Of a stretch of 64,000 nucleotides of DNA, positions 35,370 through 44,219 are shown one piece after another. Numbering within the stretch: position 1 is the first letter of the stretch; each line of letters opens with the position of its first letter. Below the pieces are notes generated by a model that was not told where the DNA came from, did no database searches, and was given only the letters and a program-made list of their open reading frames with translations. The DNA is from Anaerocolumna sp. MB42-C2. GTDB taxonomy: Bacteria; Bacillota; Clostridia; Lachnospirales; Lachnospiraceae. The DNA is taken from positions 6,039,501-6,103,500 of the forward strand of contig NZ_CP133190.1 of the NCBI RefSeq assembly GCF_030913705.1, given 5' to 3'. The translations under genes were made by a program, and so were the position numbers.

Positions 35370-35561
35370 TAAACTTTTGTTGTCCATATGTACAGGAATA
35401 TAGTTCATTTATATCATTGTATAAAGAATATAAAAAATTTTGTGATTGATTTAAAAGCGTTTCCTTTTATGTTATATTTATGAACGTGATAAAATGCATA
35501 ATCTAAGGAATCAGTGAGATACTAAATGCGTAAAATTAAATATTTTATAGGAGGAGTATCC

Positions 35562-35846
35562 ATGAAAAAAAGATTATATTTGTTAATGGCAGTTTGTTGC
35601 CTGACATTTCTAACTTTTACTGCTTGTACTACAAATGGTAACGGTAGCAATAATTCTGCAACAACTGACCAGAACACAACCAATGGTATCGGAAATACAA
35701 CGACGGATACAACGGATACAACTGATGCAATTGGAGGAACCGGTACGACAAATGGTACAGGAACTACGAATGATACAGGAACTACTAACGGTACAGGAAC
35801 GACGAATAATACAAGCGGAGCTTCTGATACAACAAACACAAAATAA
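35562..35846 (+). CDS. Small Thr/Asn/Gly-repeat lipoprotein
   Basis: A 94-residue protein with a lipoprotein signal (MKKRLYLLMAVCCLTFLTFTAC, lipobox FTAC). The mature part is low-complexity Thr/Asn/Gly/Asp. Four consecutive 18-base units (35736-35753, 35754-35771, 35772-35789, 35790-35807) each encode G/D-T-G-T-T-N. The start at 35562 has AGGAGG; the longer frame from 35526 has none. It is probably a membrane-attached, extended surface protein; no family was recognised. The repeat number could vary between strains. Confidence 0.75.
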   Translation: MKKRLYLLMAVCCLTFLTFTACTTNGNGSNNSATTDQNTTNGIGNTTTDTTDTTDAIGGTGTTNGTGTTNDTGTTNGTGTTNNTSGASDTTNTK

Positions 35847-35867
35847 TGAATGATATTAGCAAACAAC

Positions 35868-35902
35868 AAAAACGAGCAGAATTGATTTCTACTCGTTTTT
35901 AA
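35868..35902. terminator. Intrinsic terminator, bidirectional
   Basis: AAAAACGAG (35868-35876) pairs with CTCGTTTTT (35892-35900), and inner AGAA pairs with TTCT. It lies between the lipoprotein gene and the convergent HAD-GNAT gene. Confidence 0.85.
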
Positions 35903-35974
35903 TTTATCAGATTTTGCGTTTTAATTAATTTATGATGTGTGGCAGCCTTATTTAAACATTGTGAATAACCTTAC

Positions 35975-37171
35975 TTAACTGAGAGATTCTTCGGAGGTAT
36001 GAATCGTATAAATTGCATACTCCTCTCCATCTTTAATTATAATTTGATCTAATTTCATACCCACACGTTCGGCAGTTTTAATTGAACGATTATTTGAAGT
36101 ATTAATAACGGAGATAATATCTTTTATATTTAAGTTATCATAAGCATACCTTAATATAGAATGTAAGCATTCGGTGGCATATCCGCAGCCCCATTTGCAA
36201 TAATCCAGCATATAACCCATTTCAATTACTTCTTTACCATTAATTATTGAATTTGTAAAACCGCATTTTCCCATAAGCTCCCCTGAATTTTTATCGAATA
36301 TACCCCATAAACCATATCCGTAAAAATGGTAAACACTTTTTATATAAGACTTATGTTTTTCTATTTCTTCCTCCAAAGTATCAGATATCCCAGGTATATA
36401 TTTTTTAACTTCTTCATTTTGATAGATTTGATACAAAGCTGGGATATCATCTACTGTTAGTTCTTTAATAATTAACCGGTTCGTTTCTGTAATAGTAACC
36501 GGTAAGTTTAAAGTATGCAAGTATATAGTTTTAATATACTTTGTATTAATTTCATCAAATCCTTCAATCAGATAAGAAGCGGATGAGAGATCCTGATTAC
36601 CTGAGTGTTCATTTACAAATCCGATAACAGGCATACCGGCAGAATTTGCTGCACAAACTCCGTTATAGGAATCTTCGACTATAATACATTCATCCGGATT
36701 TACACCAAGTTCTTTAGCTGCTTTTAAGAAGATATCAGGTGCTGGTTTTGGATGTGAAACAGTAGTTCCGCTTATTAGTTTTGTAAAATATTCCTTTATA
36801 CCAAAAGCTTCCGCCACAGCTGTAATTTCCTTAATCGTAGAAGAAGAAGCAATCGCTAATTTAATCCCGTTATGATACAGATCCAGTATTAAATCTTTAG
36901 TATAAGGTATTGGCTCGTAACCCTCCGTTTTAATTAAATTATTCAAGGTTTCCTTATAAACTTCATATAATTCAGCGGAAGATAAGGAGATATTATAATC
37001 CTTTATCATGGTTTCTAACATATGTATTGTGGTGGAGCCAATAAAACCATAACAATAGTCTATTGTAACTTGATACCCCAGACTTTGTAGAGCTAAAACT
37101 GCTGCTCTGGCATGTTGAGGTTCACTATCAACCAGCACACCATCCATATCAAAAATTACGGCTTTTAACAA
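35975..37171 (-). CDS. HAD hydrolase (beta-phosphoglucomutase-like) fused to a GNAT acetyltransferase
   Basis: A 398-residue two-domain protein. The HAD part (about 1-210) has the nucleophile motif AVIFDMDGVLVDSE, Ser in LAIASSSTIKEI, Lys in VSHPKPAPDIF and the acidic motif CIIVEDSYNGV. The rest (about 225-398) is a RimJ/RimL-type acetyltransferase: RLIIKELTVDDIPALYQIYQNEE, the acetyl-CoA loop CKWGCGYATEC, and the end INTSNNRSIKTAERVGM. The start is TTG at 37171, eight bases after a perfect AGGAGG. The upstream ATG (37204) lies right at the expected transcription start from a TATAAT at 37212-37207, so it cannot be used. Substrates of both parts are unknown; the fusion is unusual. Confidence 0.85.
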   Translation of the reverse strand: MLKAVIFDMDGVLVDSEPQHARAAVLALQSLGYQVTIDYCYGFIGSTTIHMLETMIKDYNISLSSAELYEVYKETLNNLIKTEGYEPIPYTKDLILDLYHNGIKLAIASSSTIKEITAVAEAFGIKEYFTKLISGTTVSHPKPAPDIFLKAAKELGVNPDECIIVEDSYNGVCAANSAGMPVIGFVNEHSGNQDLSSASYLIEGFDEINTKYIKTIYLHTLNLPVTITETNRLIIKELTVDDIPALYQIYQNEEVKKYIPGISDTLEEEIEKHKSYIKSVYHFYGYGLWGIFDKNSGELMGKCGFTNSIINGKEVIEMGYMLDYCKWGCGYATECLHSILRYAYDNLNIKDIISVINTSNNRSIKTAERVGMKLDQIIIKDGEEYAIYTIHTSEESLS

Positions 37172-37386
37172 TGTGTTTACCTCCTGTTTATAAATATAAT
37201 GCACCTATTATATCAGAAAAGCTGGGGAATGAAAACCCAGCCATCACTTGTGTCAGGAATATGAGTTGTTTTTACGTATATTGGAAACCGGAAATGGTTC
37301 GCAAATATTCTATAAAAATATAACTGCATATTCTCCACAAGAGTATCCTTTAATAATACTGCGTTTGGTTATTAAATCAGCTGAAT

Positions 37387-37785
37387 TCATGACCGGTTTA
37401 ATAATTTCTCATAATATAACCCGACTAAAAACCATGCCGGTGCGTAATCAAGGCGGATGAGTCCTTTATAATTTAATTTTGCTTTACTGTAATCCCAAGG
37501 GCATGCTCCGAATTTTTTTAACAGTCTTCCAGTTGAGAATTCTGCGATAAAAATAAAAAATGCATAAACACCTCCTCTTAAAAGAGCACTTTTGTCCTTC
37601 AGTTTTTTGCAAATAGGATTTAAAAAAGCTGCCATACCATAAATAGGAAACATCCATACAGAGGTACGGCATAGCAAAGTCTTATCTTCGTGTGTTAAGA
37701 CAGAATGAAGTCCAGTCCAAAAGCATTCCATACACCAGCCGCTGAGACCGCATAATAAAAAATTACTTAAAAAACATTTTTTCAT
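37387..37785 (-). CDS. Small integral membrane protein (putative ABC-transporter type IV family, PF06541-like)
   Basis: 132 residues from the chosen ATG, with about four helices. GLSGWCMECFWTGLHSVL followed by TSVWMFPIYGMAAFL resembles the PF06541 pattern 'yG.iGW..E.....' and 'iYG', and CPWDYSKAKLNYKGLIRLDYAP WF is like the family's 'PWDYS....n..G.i.l...p.W'. The frame continues to 37884, but neither start has a ribosome site, so the N-terminus is uncertain and the gene may be degraded. Function of the family is unknown. Confidence 0.6.
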   Translation of the reverse strand: MKKCFLSNFLLCGLSGWCMECFWTGLHSVLTHEDKTLLCRTSVWMFPIYGMAAFLNPICKKLKDKSALLRGGVYAFFIFIAEFSTGRLLKKFGACPWDYSKAKLNYKGLIRLDYAPAWFLVGLYYEKLLNRS

Positions 37786-37877
37786 GGATTTAGTATAAGC
37801 GGAAGATGGAAAAACTATACACTGAATAAAGGATAGTGAAATTGAATACCATATCATGGCTCGAATGCCAGGATGCG

Positions 37878-37905
37878 TTGACAATCCTGCTTACTATGGT
37901 ATAAT
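37878..37905 (+). promoter_or_regulatory. Sigma-A promoter of the rRNA methyltransferase/folate operon
   Basis: TTGACA (37878-37883), 16 bases, TATAAT (37900-37905). The -10 is embedded in a perfect 11-bp inverted repeat GGTATAATATC/GATATTATACC (37898-37908, 37913-37923). The start lies near 37912, giving a leader of about 130 bases. Confidence 0.75.
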
Positions 37906-37951
37906 ATCGACAGATATTATACCGGTGCCGAACGGAGTGAGTGCACATAAA

Positions 37952-38000
37952 CGCCACAAAGTGGCGCAGTACCATGGGAGCATGCGGACATGGTATAATT
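37952..38000 (+). promoter_or_regulatory. Structured leader of the rRNA methyltransferase/folate operon
   Basis: Stem CGCCAC/GTGGCG (37952-37957, 37961-37966), then directly CAGTACCATG with stem TACCATG/CATGGTA (37970-37976, 37989-37995), then TAAT. The order GCCAC-GTGGC-(GC)AGTA-stem-TATA resembles the leaders at 7105-7175 and 57124-57208, though here the start codon is 45 bases further on. Function unknown. Confidence 0.45.
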
Positions 38001-38044
38001 AGCGTCAATGATGAAAAGCATGAAGAAAATGGAGATAATAACGG

Positions 38045-39247
38045 ATGGAGAAAGCAATCGTAAAGTTAAAAAAAGGGGAAGGAAGAACCCTCAAAGCAGG
38101 TGGTATGTGGGTTTATGATAATGAAATAGATACCATTACAGGTGATTTTGAGAATGGAGATATTATATATGTCCATGATTTTGACGATTATTATATGGGA
38201 AGCGGTTTTATCAATACCAAGTCAAAAATAACGGTCAGAATTATGTCAAGAATCAAAGGGCAGGAGATTGATGCGGAATTTCTCAGAAACAGGGTAAAAA
38301 ATGCATGGGAATACAGGAAAAAAACCGTGGATACGGGCAGCTGCCGTATTATCTTCGGAGAAGCTGATTTTCTTCCGGGTATTGTTATTGATAAGTTTTC
38401 CGATGTTTTAGTGGTACAATCTCTGGCACTTGGAATTGACCGAATGAAAGATATCATTGTAGAGTTACTGAGAAACTGTCTGAAAGAGGATGGTATTAAT
38501 ATCCGGGGCGTATATGAAAGAAGTGACGCCAAAGTAAGAAGTAATGAGGGAATGGAACGAATCAAAGGTTTTCTGGGGGAACCCTTTGATACCAAAGTCC
38601 AGATAATCGAAAATGGCGTGAAATATATGGTTGATGTTGAAGAGGGTCAAAAAACAGGGTTTTTCCTTGACCAGAAATATAATAGGGAAGCAATAAAGAA
38701 AATTTGTCAGGGAGCCGAGGTATTAGACTGCTTTACCCATACTGGTTCTTTTGCTTTAAATGCCGGTTTAGCCGGTGCCAAAAGTGTACTTGGAGTGGAT
38801 GCTTCCGAGATTGGAATTAAGCAAGCCGAAGAAAATGCAATTTTAAACGGGTTACAGGATACCGTTCATTTTAAATGTGAGGATGTATTTGAATTATTGC
38901 CGGAATTAGAGAAACAAAATAAAAAATTTGACGTAATAATCCTGGATCCGCCTGCATTTACAAAATCAAGAAATTCAATAAAAAATGCAATCAAAGGTTA
39001 TCGGGAAATTAATCTTAGGGCTATGAAGCTAATTAAAGATGGAGGATTTTTAGCTACCTGCTCTTGTTCTCATTTTATGACACCGGAATTATTTGCGGAA
39101 ACGGTAGGACAGGCTGCCAGAAATACGAGAAAACGGTTAAGACAGGTAGAATACAGAACCCAGGCGCCGGATCACCCGATTCTTTGGGCTGCCGATGAAT
39201 CCTATTATTTAAAATTCTTTGTTTTCCAGGTATGTGAGGAAAGATAG
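38045..39247 (+). CDS. Class I rRNA methyltransferase, RlmI-like (PUA + SAM domain)
   Basis: A 400-residue enzyme that should methylate C5 of a cytosine in 23S rRNA, as RlmI does at C1962 in E. coli. An N-terminal PUA domain (about 1-85) includes VKLKKGEGRTLKAGGMWVYDNEI. The insert SDAKVRSNEGM and the SAM-domain entry VDVEEGQKTGFFLDQKYNR are family hallmarks. SAM motifs are VLDCFTHTGSFALNA and VILDPPAFTKSR, and the catalytic Cys region is FLATCSCSHFM. It begins the folate operon, 10 bases before folC. Functional link to folate is not obvious; shared operon is clear. Confidence 0.9.
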   Translation: MEKAIVKLKKGEGRTLKAGGMWVYDNEIDTITGDFENGDIIYVHDFDDYYMGSGFINTKSKITVRIMSRIKGQEIDAEFLRNRVKNAWEYRKKTVDTGSCRIIFGEADFLPGIVIDKFSDVLVVQSLALGIDRMKDIIVELLRNCLKEDGINIRGVYERSDAKVRSNEGMERIKGFLGEPFDTKVQIIENGVKYMVDVEEGQKTGFFLDQKYNREAIKKICQGAEVLDCFTHTGSFALNAGLAGAKSVLGVDASEIGIKQAEENAILNGLQDTVHFKCEDVFELLPELEKQNKKFDVIILDPPAFTKSRNSIKNAIKGYREINLRAMKLIKDGGFLATCSCSHFMTPELFAETVGQAARNTRKRLRQVEYRTQAPDHPILWAADESYYLKFFVFQVCEER

Positions 39248-39257
39248 GAGGTAAGTC

Positions 39258-40583
39258 ATGACATATGAAGAGGCGTTACATTTTATAAAATCATCCGAGC
39301 AGTACGGCAGCGTATTAGGTTTGGAAAATATGAGAAAATTACTTAAGGAATTAGATAATCCTCAGGATAAGCTGAAATTCGTTCATATAGCAGGAACTAA
39401 CGGCAAAGGTTCGACGGCAGCTTATATAGCCAATATACTGGCCTCAGCCGGGTATCTGGTGGGACGTTATATCTCTCCTGCCGTATTCAGTTATTTTGAG
39501 AAAATACAAATAACCGGTTTAAATAAACAGGTTAAAAAGAGTTCGTCTGTAAAAACTACGTACATCAATAATATTGAAGTTGCAAAATACATTAACCGTA
39601 TTAAAGAGATATGCAGAGCGATGACGGAAGAAGGTTTTCCTCACCCAACCGTATTTGAAATTGAAACGGCTATGGCTATGCTTCATTTTGTAAAAGAAAA
39701 ATGTGATGTGGTAGTACTGGAAGTTGGCTTAGGAGGCCGGCTTGATGCTACTAATGTTATTACTACAACAGAATGCGCGGTAATAACTTCGGTCAGTATG
39801 GATCACATGCACATCTTAGGAAACACATTAGAAAAAATTGCAGAGGAAAAGGCTGGAATTATTAAAGAAAGAATACCGGTTGTTTCTTATGATCAGGAGC
39901 CGGAAGCCAAGAAAGTGATTGAATCCGTCTGCAGGAAAAATCATTCTGCTTTAACAGAAGCTGATTTTAATAAAATACAGATAGAAACACAAAGCATAGA
40001 AGAGACTATATTTTCCTACGAGGGTTTTAAACATTTAAAAATCAGGTTGTTAGGTGAAAATCAGGTTAAGAATGCAGTATTAGCAGTATTAACGGCTGAA
40101 TGTTTAAGAAATCTGGGATATTCTATTACCAATGAAAATATTCAGAATGGTTTAGAACATACTCATTGGAGAGGGCGTTTTGAAATAATAAAAAAGAAAC
40201 CATATTTTATCATTGATGGCGCTCATAATGAAGATGCGGCTCTTTCACTGGAACAAAATATTAAATATTATTTTGGAAATAAGAAAATTATTTTTATTAT
40301 AGGTGTTCTGGCAGATAAGGATTATGATTCCGTATTAAGACATACAGGGAAATATGCGGACAAAATATACACGATTACGCCGAATACAATACGTGGTCTG
40401 CCTGCTGATAAATTAGCCAAAACTGCTTTAAAATATAACTGCCGGGTATTTGATGCAGGTACTGTTGTACGGGCTGTTAAAATGGCTTATGAAACAGTGG
40501 GTGAAGAAGATGTTATAATCGCTTTTGGTTCCTTATCCTATCTTAAGGAGATTTGCGATGCGGCAGAGGTAGTTTTGTCATAA
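39258..40583 (+). CDS. folC: Folylpolyglutamate synthase/dihydrofolate synthase
   Basis: A 441-residue Mur-ligase-family enzyme that adds Glu to dihydropteroate and to reduced folates. The P-loop is HIAGTNGKGSTAAYI (about residues 43-52), followed by SPAVFSYFEKIQI. VVLEVGLGGRLDATNVI is the folC-specific motif, ITSVSMDHMHILGNTLEKIAEEKAGIIK the omega-loop region, and GRFEIIKKKPYFIIDGAHNEDAA the C-terminal domain. It lies 10 bases after the methyltransferase gene and just ahead of folE. Confidence 0.95.
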   Translation: MTYEEALHFIKSSEQYGSVLGLENMRKLLKELDNPQDKLKFVHIAGTNGKGSTAAYIANILASAGYLVGRYISPAVFSYFEKIQITGLNKQVKKSSSVKTTYINNIEVAKYINRIKEICRAMTEEGFPHPTVFEIETAMAMLHFVKEKCDVVVLEVGLGGRLDATNVITTTECAVITSVSMDHMHILGNTLEKIAEEKAGIIKERIPVVSYDQEPEAKKVIESVCRKNHSALTEADFNKIQIETQSIEETIFSYEGFKHLKIRLLGENQVKNAVLAVLTAECLRNLGYSITNENIQNGLEHTHWRGRFEIIKKKPYFIIDGAHNEDAALSLEQNIKYYFGNKKIIFIIGVLADKDYDSVLRHTGKYADKIYTITPNTIRGLPADKLAKTALKYNCRVFDAGTVVRAVKMAYETVGEEDVIIAFGSLSYLKEICDAAEVVLS

Positions 40584-40601
40584 ATGTACAAGGAGGACTT
40601 T

Positions 40602-41153
40602 ATGGATGATAAAAAAATAGAAGAAGCAGTAAAACTGTTTTTAGAGGGAATCGGGGAGGATGTCCATAGAGAAGGCCTCTCCGATACACCTAAGAGAATT
40701 GCAGCGATGTGTAAAGAAATATTCGGTGGTCTGAATCAGGAAACAGATAAATTTCTGTCCAAAACTTTTTCTGCCGTAAATAACGAAATTATATTAGAAA
40801 AGGATATTACATTTTATTCTGTCTGTGAACATCATTTATTGCCCTTTTATGGTAAAGCACATATAGGATATATACCCGACGGTAAAGTGTTAGGACTCAG
40901 TAAACTGGCACGAACAGTAGAAACTTATGCACGCAGGCCTCAGATACAAGAGCAGCTGACAGCTCAGATCGCAGACGATATTATGAAATATCTAAAACCC
41001 AAAGGAGTAATCGTGTTACTGGAAGCGGAGCATATGTGTATGACAATGCGCGGGGTAAAAAAACCGGGAACATTGACAACTACGCTGCTTGGCAGAGGAG
41101 TTTTTGAAGATAATACAGAATTAAGGAATACATTTTTTCAACTGCTAAAATAA
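40602..41153 (+). CDS. folE: GTP cyclohydrolase I
   Basis: A 183-residue enzyme that converts GTP to dihydroneopterin triphosphate, the first step of pterin synthesis. Zinc and active-site residues are in YSVCEHHLLPFYGKAHIGYIP (Cys and two His) and EAEHMCMTMRGVKKPG (second Cys). RRPQIQEQLTAQIAD is also typical. The frame opens at 40584, but the ATG at 40602 has AAGGAGG at seven bases and was chosen. Confidence 0.95.
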   Translation: MDDKKIEEAVKLFLEGIGEDVHREGLSDTPKRIAAMCKEIFGGLNQETDKFLSKTFSAVNNEIILEKDITFYSVCEHHLLPFYGKAHIGYIPDGKVLGLSKLARTVETYARRPQIQEQLTAQIADDIMKYLKPKGVIVLLEAEHMCMTMRGVKKPGTLTTTLLGRGVFEDNTELRNTFFQLLK

Positions 41154-41254
41154 AATGTTCAACTGTCACCTTGAAATCCTTTGCGGGGTGTTAGAAAACA
41201 TTTCGCTTTTTTGGTCAGTTTCGAGGTTAACTTATGAAACTCAAGGGAGTCATT

Positions 41255-42070
41255 ATGATAATCGGAAATAAAAATTTTGATCTTAAAGAACATACTTATA
41301 TTATGGGGATATTAAATGTTACCCCGGATTCTTTCTCTGATGGAGGTAAATACAATAGCATTATTGAAGCACTAAAACATGCTCAGCAGATGGTGGCCGA
41401 AGGGGTGCACATCATTGACGTCGGCGGTGAATCTACTAGGCCAAATTTTACGCAGATAACAGCAGAGGAAGAAATCAGCAGGGTTGTTCCGGTAATTAAA
41501 GAGCTCAAAAAGCAATTTAATATACCTGTTTCAATTGATACTTATAAAAGTAAAGTCGCTAAAGCAGCGATAGAAGCAGGAGCAGATCTTGTAAACGATA
41601 TCTGGGGACTGAAATATGACAGTAATATGGCTGAAATCATACGCAGTTATGATGTGCCGGTCTGTGTTATGCATAATAGAAAAGTAGCAATTTATGAGAA
41701 TTATCTGGAAGATGTAATCTCTGATTTAGAGGATAGTATTCAAATCGGACTTTCTGCAGGAATCAAACGTGAGAAATTTATTATAGATCCCGGTATCGGT
41801 TTTGGAAAGACGTATGAGATGAATCTTAAGTTATTAAATCATCTTGAGGAATTGCATCGATTAGAACTTCCCATTTTATTAGGTACCTCAAGAAAATCAG
41901 TCATAGGCCTCACACTGGATTTACCGCCTGAACAACGGCTGGAGGGTACAATTGCGACTTCGGTTATAGGAGTTATGAAAGGATGCAGTTTTATAAGGGT
42001 TCATGATATATTACCCAATTATAGAGCGGTAAAAATGGCGGAAGCGATACGGAGGGAACAGAAGGTATAA
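41255..42070 (+). CDS. folP: Dihydropteroate synthase
   Basis: A 271-residue TIM-barrel enzyme that joins 6-hydroxymethyl-dihydropterin pyrophosphate with p-aminobenzoate; it is the sulfonamide target. Motifs are IMGILNVTPDSFSDGGKY (substrate loop 1), IIDVGGESTRP (loop 2), PVSIDTYKSKVAKAAIEAGADLVNDIWG, and ILLGTSRKSVIG. Two starts are possible: 41234 (after GAGG) and 41255 (after AAGGGAG); the second gives the usual N-terminus. A gap of about 100 bases separates it from folE, with a stem AAATGTT/AACATTT and a T-run that may cause partial termination. Confidence 0.95.
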   Translation: MIIGNKNFDLKEHTYIMGILNVTPDSFSDGGKYNSIIEALKHAQQMVAEGVHIIDVGGESTRPNFTQITAEEEISRVVPVIKELKKQFNIPVSIDTYKSKVAKAAIEAGADLVNDIWGLKYDSNMAEIIRSYDVPVCVMHNRKVAIYENYLEDVISDLEDSIQIGLSAGIKREKFIIDPGIGFGKTYEMNLKLLNHLEELHRLELPILLGTSRKSVIGLTLDLPPEQRLEGTIATSVIGVMKGCSFIRVHDILPNYRAVKMAEAIRREQKV

Positions 42071-42142
42071 TCAAGGAGCAATTTTAAGTTACGTATTCGT
42101 AACATATAGCAGCCATATCTTAAAGCAGGAAAGGAATTCAAG

Positions 42143-42955
42143 ATGGATCAGATAAGGATAACAAACCTTGAAGTGTTCGGACATCATGGTGTTTATAAAG
42201 AAGAAAATGTACTTGGTCAAAAGTTTTTAGTCAGTGTTATATTATATGCTGACTTATGGAAAGCATCTTGTAAGGATGATTTAACGAAATCGGTTAATTA
42301 TGGTGAGGTTTGCCATTTTATAAAACGTGAAATGGAAAAGTATACTTTTAAACTAATAGAAACTCTGACCGAACATCTTGCTAGGGAGATATTAATTCAT
42401 TTCCCTGTTATAGAGAAAATTAATCTGGAAGTAAAAAAGCCCTGGGCACCCATACTGTTACCCATAGAAACAGTCTCGGTAGTTATGGAGAGAGTATGGC
42501 ACAGGGCTTATTTAAGTATTGGTTCCAATCTTGGAGATAAGGAGCAAAACCTAAAAACCGCTGTAGAACTATTAAAAGCAGATAATTTATGTAAAGTCGG
42601 CAATGTTTCGAATTTTATTGTCACCGCACCGGTTGGAGGGGTTTGTCAGGATGATTTTCTAAATGGTGCTCTTGAACTTAAAACACTTCGTACCCCTTAC
42701 GAACTATTGGAACTGATACATGAAATTGAAGCAACATTAAAACGGGAGAGAATTATCCATTGGGGACCTAGAACGATTGATCTGGATATACTCTATTATG
42801 ACGATGAAGTTGTAAATGATAAGGATTTGATAATTCCTCACCCGGAAATAAAAAACAGGGAGTTTGTCTTAAAGCCACTGAATGAGATTGCACCCAATCA
42901 CATTCACCCGATCTATAATATCACAACATACCAGATGCTACAGAAGTTAATTTAG
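42143..42955 (+). CDS. folBK: Bifunctional dihydroneopterin aldolase / 6-hydroxymethyl-dihydropterin pyrophosphokinase
   Basis: A 270-residue fusion. FolB occupies about residues 1-118: ITNLEVFGHHGVYKEENVLGQKFLVSV, SVNYGEVC and LIETLTEHLAREIL, ending in EVKKPWAPI. FolK follows at about 121-270: AYLSIGSNLGDKEQNLKTAV, FLNGALELKT, RIIHWGPRTIDLDILYYDDE and IPHPEIKNREFVLKPL. Together they carry out two consecutive pterin steps feeding folP. The fusion is common in Clostridia. Its stop overlaps the end of the convergent gene by nine bases. Confidence 0.95.
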   Translation: MDQIRITNLEVFGHHGVYKEENVLGQKFLVSVILYADLWKASCKDDLTKSVNYGEVCHFIKREMEKYTFKLIETLTEHLAREILIHFPVIEKINLEVKKPWAPILLPIETVSVVMERVWHRAYLSIGSNLGDKEQNLKTAVELLKADNLCKVGNVSNFIVTAPVGGVCQDDFLNGALELKTLRTPYELLELIHEIEATLKRERIIHWGPRTIDLDILYYDDEVVNDKDLIIPHPEIKNREFVLKPLNEIAPNHIHPIYNITTYQMLQKLI

Positions 42956-43996
42956 TACAGGGGGCTGAAAAACAGAGACAGTATTATTTAGGCCAACAGG
43001 TATATAATAGGTGTCTTTGTCTTCAAAATCACGAAAGAATACCTTATTGCCTGCTATATGTATATTTTTATAATTTCCTTCCTTGATGTGCTGCGACTTC
43101 CCAGTGGTAAGGTCCATAACACCGATATGATTATTTTCATTGTCATCAACCTGATAGTATAGATATCTGCCATCCTCTGAAATATTATAAGTGCTGCATC
43201 TTTCTTCAATAAGGGGAGCATTATTTTTACCGTTTAATTCCATACGGTTTATAGAATAATTATTTGTGACGGACATATAATAGACATATTTTTTCTCAGT
43301 TTGAATTAAGATCGGGGCATAGACACCACCCTCATAAACGGTAGATATGCTGCCGTTTTTTAAATTCATGGAATATAGGTTATGATCTTTTTTCATCCCA
43401 CTGTAATATAAAACAGAATCAGCTATCGTCATAGGAAGGATACCCTCATCCGACAATTTTTTTTCTCCGGCGCCATCTATACCTGTTTTATAAAATTTCA
43501 ATCCATCTTCGTTGGTAAAATGCTGATAATATATGTTATTACCATACACGTTTAATAAACCGCATGGAGTGTCAGATAAACTTACTATATTTTTACCGTT
43601 TGATTTAATTCGGTACAAACCGGCATTTTTAAAAGCAAAAACACTCGGCTTACTCTTTTCTTTTTTATGATTTACACGGGAATAATAAATATAACTGCCC
43701 GCGGCATTAATATATTCCACTCTGTCATTATAAATCTTTTTATAATCCAGCATGTTTAAATTCATAGAATATAAAGTGCCATCATCTTCGGGATTACTAA
43801 AATAAATTCGACCGCTATTTTCGCAGAATATTCCTCCATTGAACAGATTACCGGCTGTATTGCCATAAGTGTGCTCTGAATTGTATTTCATTTTTATGGA
43901 ATTTCGGTAAAATAAAACTATACAGACTGAAATAATAATGAGAATAAAAATAAGGATTATATTTTTAATAAGTTTCATAAAACCACCCTTTGGCAT
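42947..43996 (-). CDS. Membrane-anchored beta-propeller-like protein (DUF5050-like)
   Basis: A 349-residue protein with one N-terminal helix (IKNIILIFILIIISVCIVLFY) and an outer domain of repeated strands of the type 'YYSMNLKNGSISTVYEGG' and 'IYRIKSNGKNIVSLSDTPCG', as in DUF5050/propeller proteins of Clostridia. At least six such repeats are visible. It is probably tethered outside the cytoplasmic membrane; function unknown. The ATG at 43996 is preceded by AAAGGAGG at eight bases, better than the ATG at 43978. It is convergent with folBK and divergent from pheA. Confidence 0.72.
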   Translation of the reverse strand: MPKGGFMKLIKNIILIFILIIISVCIVLFYRNSIKMKYNSEHTYGNTAGNLFNGGIFCENSGRIYFSNPEDDGTLYSMNLNMLDYKKIYNDRVEYINAAGSYIYYSRVNHKKEKSKPSVFAFKNAGLYRIKSNGKNIVSLSDTPCGLLNVYGNNIYYQHFTNEDGLKFYKTGIDGAGEKKLSDEGILPMTIADSVLYYSGMKKDHNLYSMNLKNGSISTVYEGGVYAPILIQTEKKYVYYMSVTNNYSINRMELNGKNNAPLIEERCSTYNISEDGRYLYYQVDDNENNHIGVMDLTTGKSQHIKEGNYKNIHIAGNKVFFRDFEDKDTYYIPVGLNNTVSVFQPPVLN

Positions 43997-44084
43997 AACA
44001 AATGCCTCCTTTACTCAAATGAGAAATCTTCATGTTTAATTATAAAACTATTATGTATAATATGCAATGAATTCTTCTTAAGGA

Positions 44085-44114
44085 TTGCATTAGGATACCA
44101 AAGTGTTATATAAT
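44085..44114 (+). promoter_or_regulatory. Candidate promoter of pheA
   Basis: TTGCAT (44085-44090), 18 bases, TATAAT (44109-44114), about 105 bases ahead of the pheA start. No T-box features (such as a TGGNACC... antiterminator bulge) were seen in the short leader. Confidence 0.6.
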
Positions 44115-44219
44115 TATGTGCAGAATAGAGTTTAAAACGAAAAGGGATAAAGGCTGCGAATTACATTCAATTACTTATATCCGGATCATAAATACGAAAA
44201 CACCAGGAAAGAGGTTTAT

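Noticed and set aside
37248..37460. 70-codon plus-strand frame with a start-like codon
   Set aside because: It overlaps the 3' part of the minus-strand membrane-protein gene and lacks a ribosome site.
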